Below, piece after piece: positions 62,161-64,000 of a DNA stretch of 64,000 nucleotides; position 1 is the stretch's first letter; each line of letters starts with the position of its first letter. The position numbers and the translations under genes are program-made. Source of the DNA: Aphrophora alni. Lineage: Eukaryota > Arthropoda > Insecta > Hemiptera > Aphrophoridae. The stretch covers positions 69,924,231-69,988,230 of the forward strand of contig OY740768.1 of NCBI GenBank assembly GCA_963513935.1, in the 5' to 3' direction. The notes under the pieces are model-generated. The model made no database searches. It had not been told where the DNA came from and worked only from the letters and a program-made list of their open reading frames with translations.

Positions 62161-63843
62161 TGAAGCATGCATTTCCAAAAGGGTGTAAGTGCCAAAGAGT
62201 AAATTTTTCAGGAGATAAAAAAAACATTTTTTTTCATAAAAACATTTATTTATTTACCTTTAAAGCAAATTTTCAAACAATTTCATAAATGATACAAGAG
62301 TTTTTGCATTTATAAAAATTTAGGTAAAATTTAAAAGGAAAAAAATTAAAGGAAAAAAACTGTTTTATCTAGGTGCAAGTCATAAGGCTGTAAGTTCCAC
62401 TATGCAACTCTTGCTTAGAGATCTGTATTATTGTCCGGAGTCTGTAGAGGTGGTGTTTCTGCCAATAACTCCTCGAAGTACCCACGTGATTCCGGCTTTA
62501 GGTAAGGGATTATCTTGATGATGTCTTCCCTTTACTTTTGTGGGATTCCCCACTTTGTTCTCATTGAAGGAAGCTGCAGACTCTTAAAATCATCAATACT
62601 CACTCCATTCTTAATGACTTTTATTGGGTCACTCCAGCCAGCTGCTTCTGATCCCCCTTTTGCTACCATCACACCACCAAAGTCTGCAACTGTCAAACGG
62701 AGCTGCGAGGCTTTAGAGATTCCTAGCTTCTTGGGATCCAGAAACTTTTGTGAGATCTCTTTGAAATTGTAGAACTCTTCTACCACAGTGCAGTAAAACG
62801 GATTTTCTGAGCATTACTTGTTATGATTTGAACCAAATCCATAATAGTGTTAGGATTGCATTTTCTTCTATGTTTTTCTATCAAAGAAAAGTCCCTGTCA
62901 CAAGTCAAAAAAGTATGGCCTTTGATAGGGAACTTGTGAATGATTTCATCAAACTTACTAGTAGCTATTAAAACTAGGTACATGGTGATCATGTATTGGT
63001 TTTTGTTTTGACCACCGCAATTGTCTGACCATACTACCAGTTTTCTTTTGTTAGTTCTACATTGAGTAGTTAGGTATTGATAAAGGCAAGAAGAGATTTC
63101 CAAGGACCCCCGACCACCATAGTTTTCCGACCACAAGAACATAAAACCCTTATCTACTGTAGAGTCATGAATCCCTAAATTGCAACATGCTAGTTGTTGT
63201 GAATAATACATCTCAGTATGTGTTAACTGAGGAAGATACATCTGCTGTTGCAGGTAAAACGATAGTACCTGAGCATCTGAATCTTTGTCATTGCATTAGT
63301 AATAGCTTCGGCGCGTCTGTGGTGTAGTTCTTGCTCTACTTTTGCAGCCAATACGCCAGATTGTACTTTAATATGCAGTTGGTCACAGGTCGAACAAGTA
63401 TCTACCCTTGGTCTATGAAAAGATAAATTGAACTTCGTCAACAAAATTTCATTGTACCACTGCCTAGTGATTGGGGGGTTCCTAAAATGAAACTCTTCGG
63501 AATGTTTCTCCAAAAATGAACGATACATACCTCCATCTCATAAAAAACTATTTAATATTATATTTTAACTGAAATAAACTGTTAAAATTATACAGCGCAA
63601 ACAGCTATGCAAGTCAAGTAGCGTACCGCTCACCTACACTGAGTGATCTCAAACTGTTGCACCAAGGGACATACACCCTTTTGACTTGCACAACAACAAA
63701 AGTTCACATTTGGCCCACAAGGAGCGCCAGCACCGCTGTAATACTTTGAAAACTGATATTTCGTGGCACTTACAACCCGATTACACAGAAAACGTAATTT
63801 CGTCCATTTTGGCACTTACATCCTTTTGGAAATGCACGCTTCA
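62161..63843 (-). mobile_element. TIR transposon carrying a DUF7869-type gene (element 2)
   Basis: 34-bp TIRs at 62161-62194 and 63810-63843 differ at two positions. They begin TGAAGC.TGCATTTCC and end TGTAAGTGCCA. Extra copies of the inner half occur near 62381-62400, 63664-63688 and 63763-63778. TA flanks both ends (62159-62160, 63844-63845). TIR length, the TGAA start, the TAAGTGCCA inner end and the subterminal copies repeat the plan of element 1, but the sequences differ enough to be a separate family. The only recognisable gene is the DUF7869-type frame at 62415-63545. Length 1,683 bp. Confidence 0.82.
62415..63545 (-). pseudogene. DUF7869-type protein, candidate transposase, one shift and one stop
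   Basis: Minus strand: GGMYRSFLEKHSEE starts near 63534, then HRPRVDTCSTCDQLHIK (CxxC motif typical of the family's N-terminal half) and a helical stretch VEQELHHRRAEAI. A frameshift near 63270-63290 leads to VLSFYLQQQMYLPQLTHTEM, where the Asp of the usual SFDLQQ is Tyr. ACCNLGIH, GGRGSLEISSCL, VVWSDNCGGQNKN and TCDRDFSLIEKHRRK follow. The last part has DPKKLGISKASQL, SDPIKVIKNGVSIDDFKSLQ, a stop at about 62530, then REDIIKIIPYLKPESRGYFE and a natural end near 62415. It is more complete than element 1's gene. A donor-like 'taggtgagc' near 63634 (minus strand) leaves room for a small upstream exon. Confidence 0.77.
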
Positions 63844-63845
63844 TA

Positions 63846-64000
63846 TACACAAAAACAAACATTCAGACGAAATGACAAATTGACTGTTTTAAGACACTTT
63901 TTGTAGTAACACGATCTGCTACGTTTGCTAAGAGTGGCAGTTTGAGCTCATAAGTCAGTCAGCTTGTGTGACGGGGAGGGGAGGCGAGGCAGGTTACATA
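63846..64000. other. Unassigned sequence at window edge
   Basis: Less A+T-rich towards the end ('ggggaggggaggcgaggcag'). Nothing recognised. Confidence 0.35.

Noticed and set aside
62515..62772. 85-codon plus-strand frame
   Set aside because: Antisense shadow of the DUF7869-type gene of element 2.
63630..63815. 61-codon frame ending near the right TIR of element 2
   Set aside because: It runs into the TIR and subterminal repeats; a small upstream exon is possible but this frame itself has no family signature.

Overview
Eukaryotic, strongly A+T-rich DNA with no host protein-coding gene I can recognise. Arthropod (probably insect, perhaps hemipteran) nuclear DNA is the best reading, because the coding remnants are insect-type: jockey-like non-LTR retrotransposons, Tc1/mariner (IS630) transposases and DUF7869-type proteins. 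This is inference from remembered family motifs; no search was run. The window is essentially a transposon and satellite landscape, so most annotations are mobile elements, decayed transposase or retrotransposon genes, inverted repeats and tandem repeats.

Layout. 0-10 kb: a 67-bp degenerate tandem repeat, a TIR element with a mariner-type transposase scrap (1.0-1.7 kb), a 5'-truncated jockey-like LINE with a broken RNase H domain (2.7-4.1 kb, minus), a fold-back element (4.2-5.2 kb) and a second inverted repeat, a hAT-like candidate (6.2-6.7 kb), a full-length but badly decayed DDE transposase gene (8.0-9.5 kb, minus), and a 104-bp inverted repeat without visible mismatch (9.6-10.0 kb). 10-19.7 kb: mostly unexplained A+T-rich DNA with a hammerhead-ribozyme-like motif at 12.3 kb and two 31-nt candidate first coding exons at 15.1 and 16.5 kb.

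19.76-31.14 kb is one mariner-type element with terminal inverted repeats. Its transposase gene is split by a 9.8-kb array of about 156 units of 62-64 bp. The array lies between the N-terminal and the catalytic parts of the gene. Landmark variants show a higher-order repeat of exactly 4,211 bp in two complete copies.

33-64 kb: a LINE reverse transcriptase remnant running into a pure (AG)113 tract; more hammerhead-like motifs at 35.1, 48.5, 49.6-50.2 and 55.5-55.7 kb, one set ending ~470-bp tandem units and one forming an inverted pair; a short Tc1-like element (46.5 kb); a 133-bp piggyBac-type MITE with TTAA target duplications (48.6 kb); a GTCAC/GTCAA pentamer array (58.0-58.35 kb); and an RNase H remnant (60.6-61.1 kb, minus).

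The most notable system is a pair of small TIR elements (56.08-57.55 kb and 62.16-63.84 kb). Each has 34-bp TIRs built to the same plan, extra subterminal copies of the inner half of the TIR, a possible 2-bp target duplication, and a single protein gene of the DUF7869 type. Both genes carry conserved Asp/Glu positions that would suit a DDE/RNase H-fold transposase. Together they suggest that this protein family is the transposase of its own DNA transposon group.
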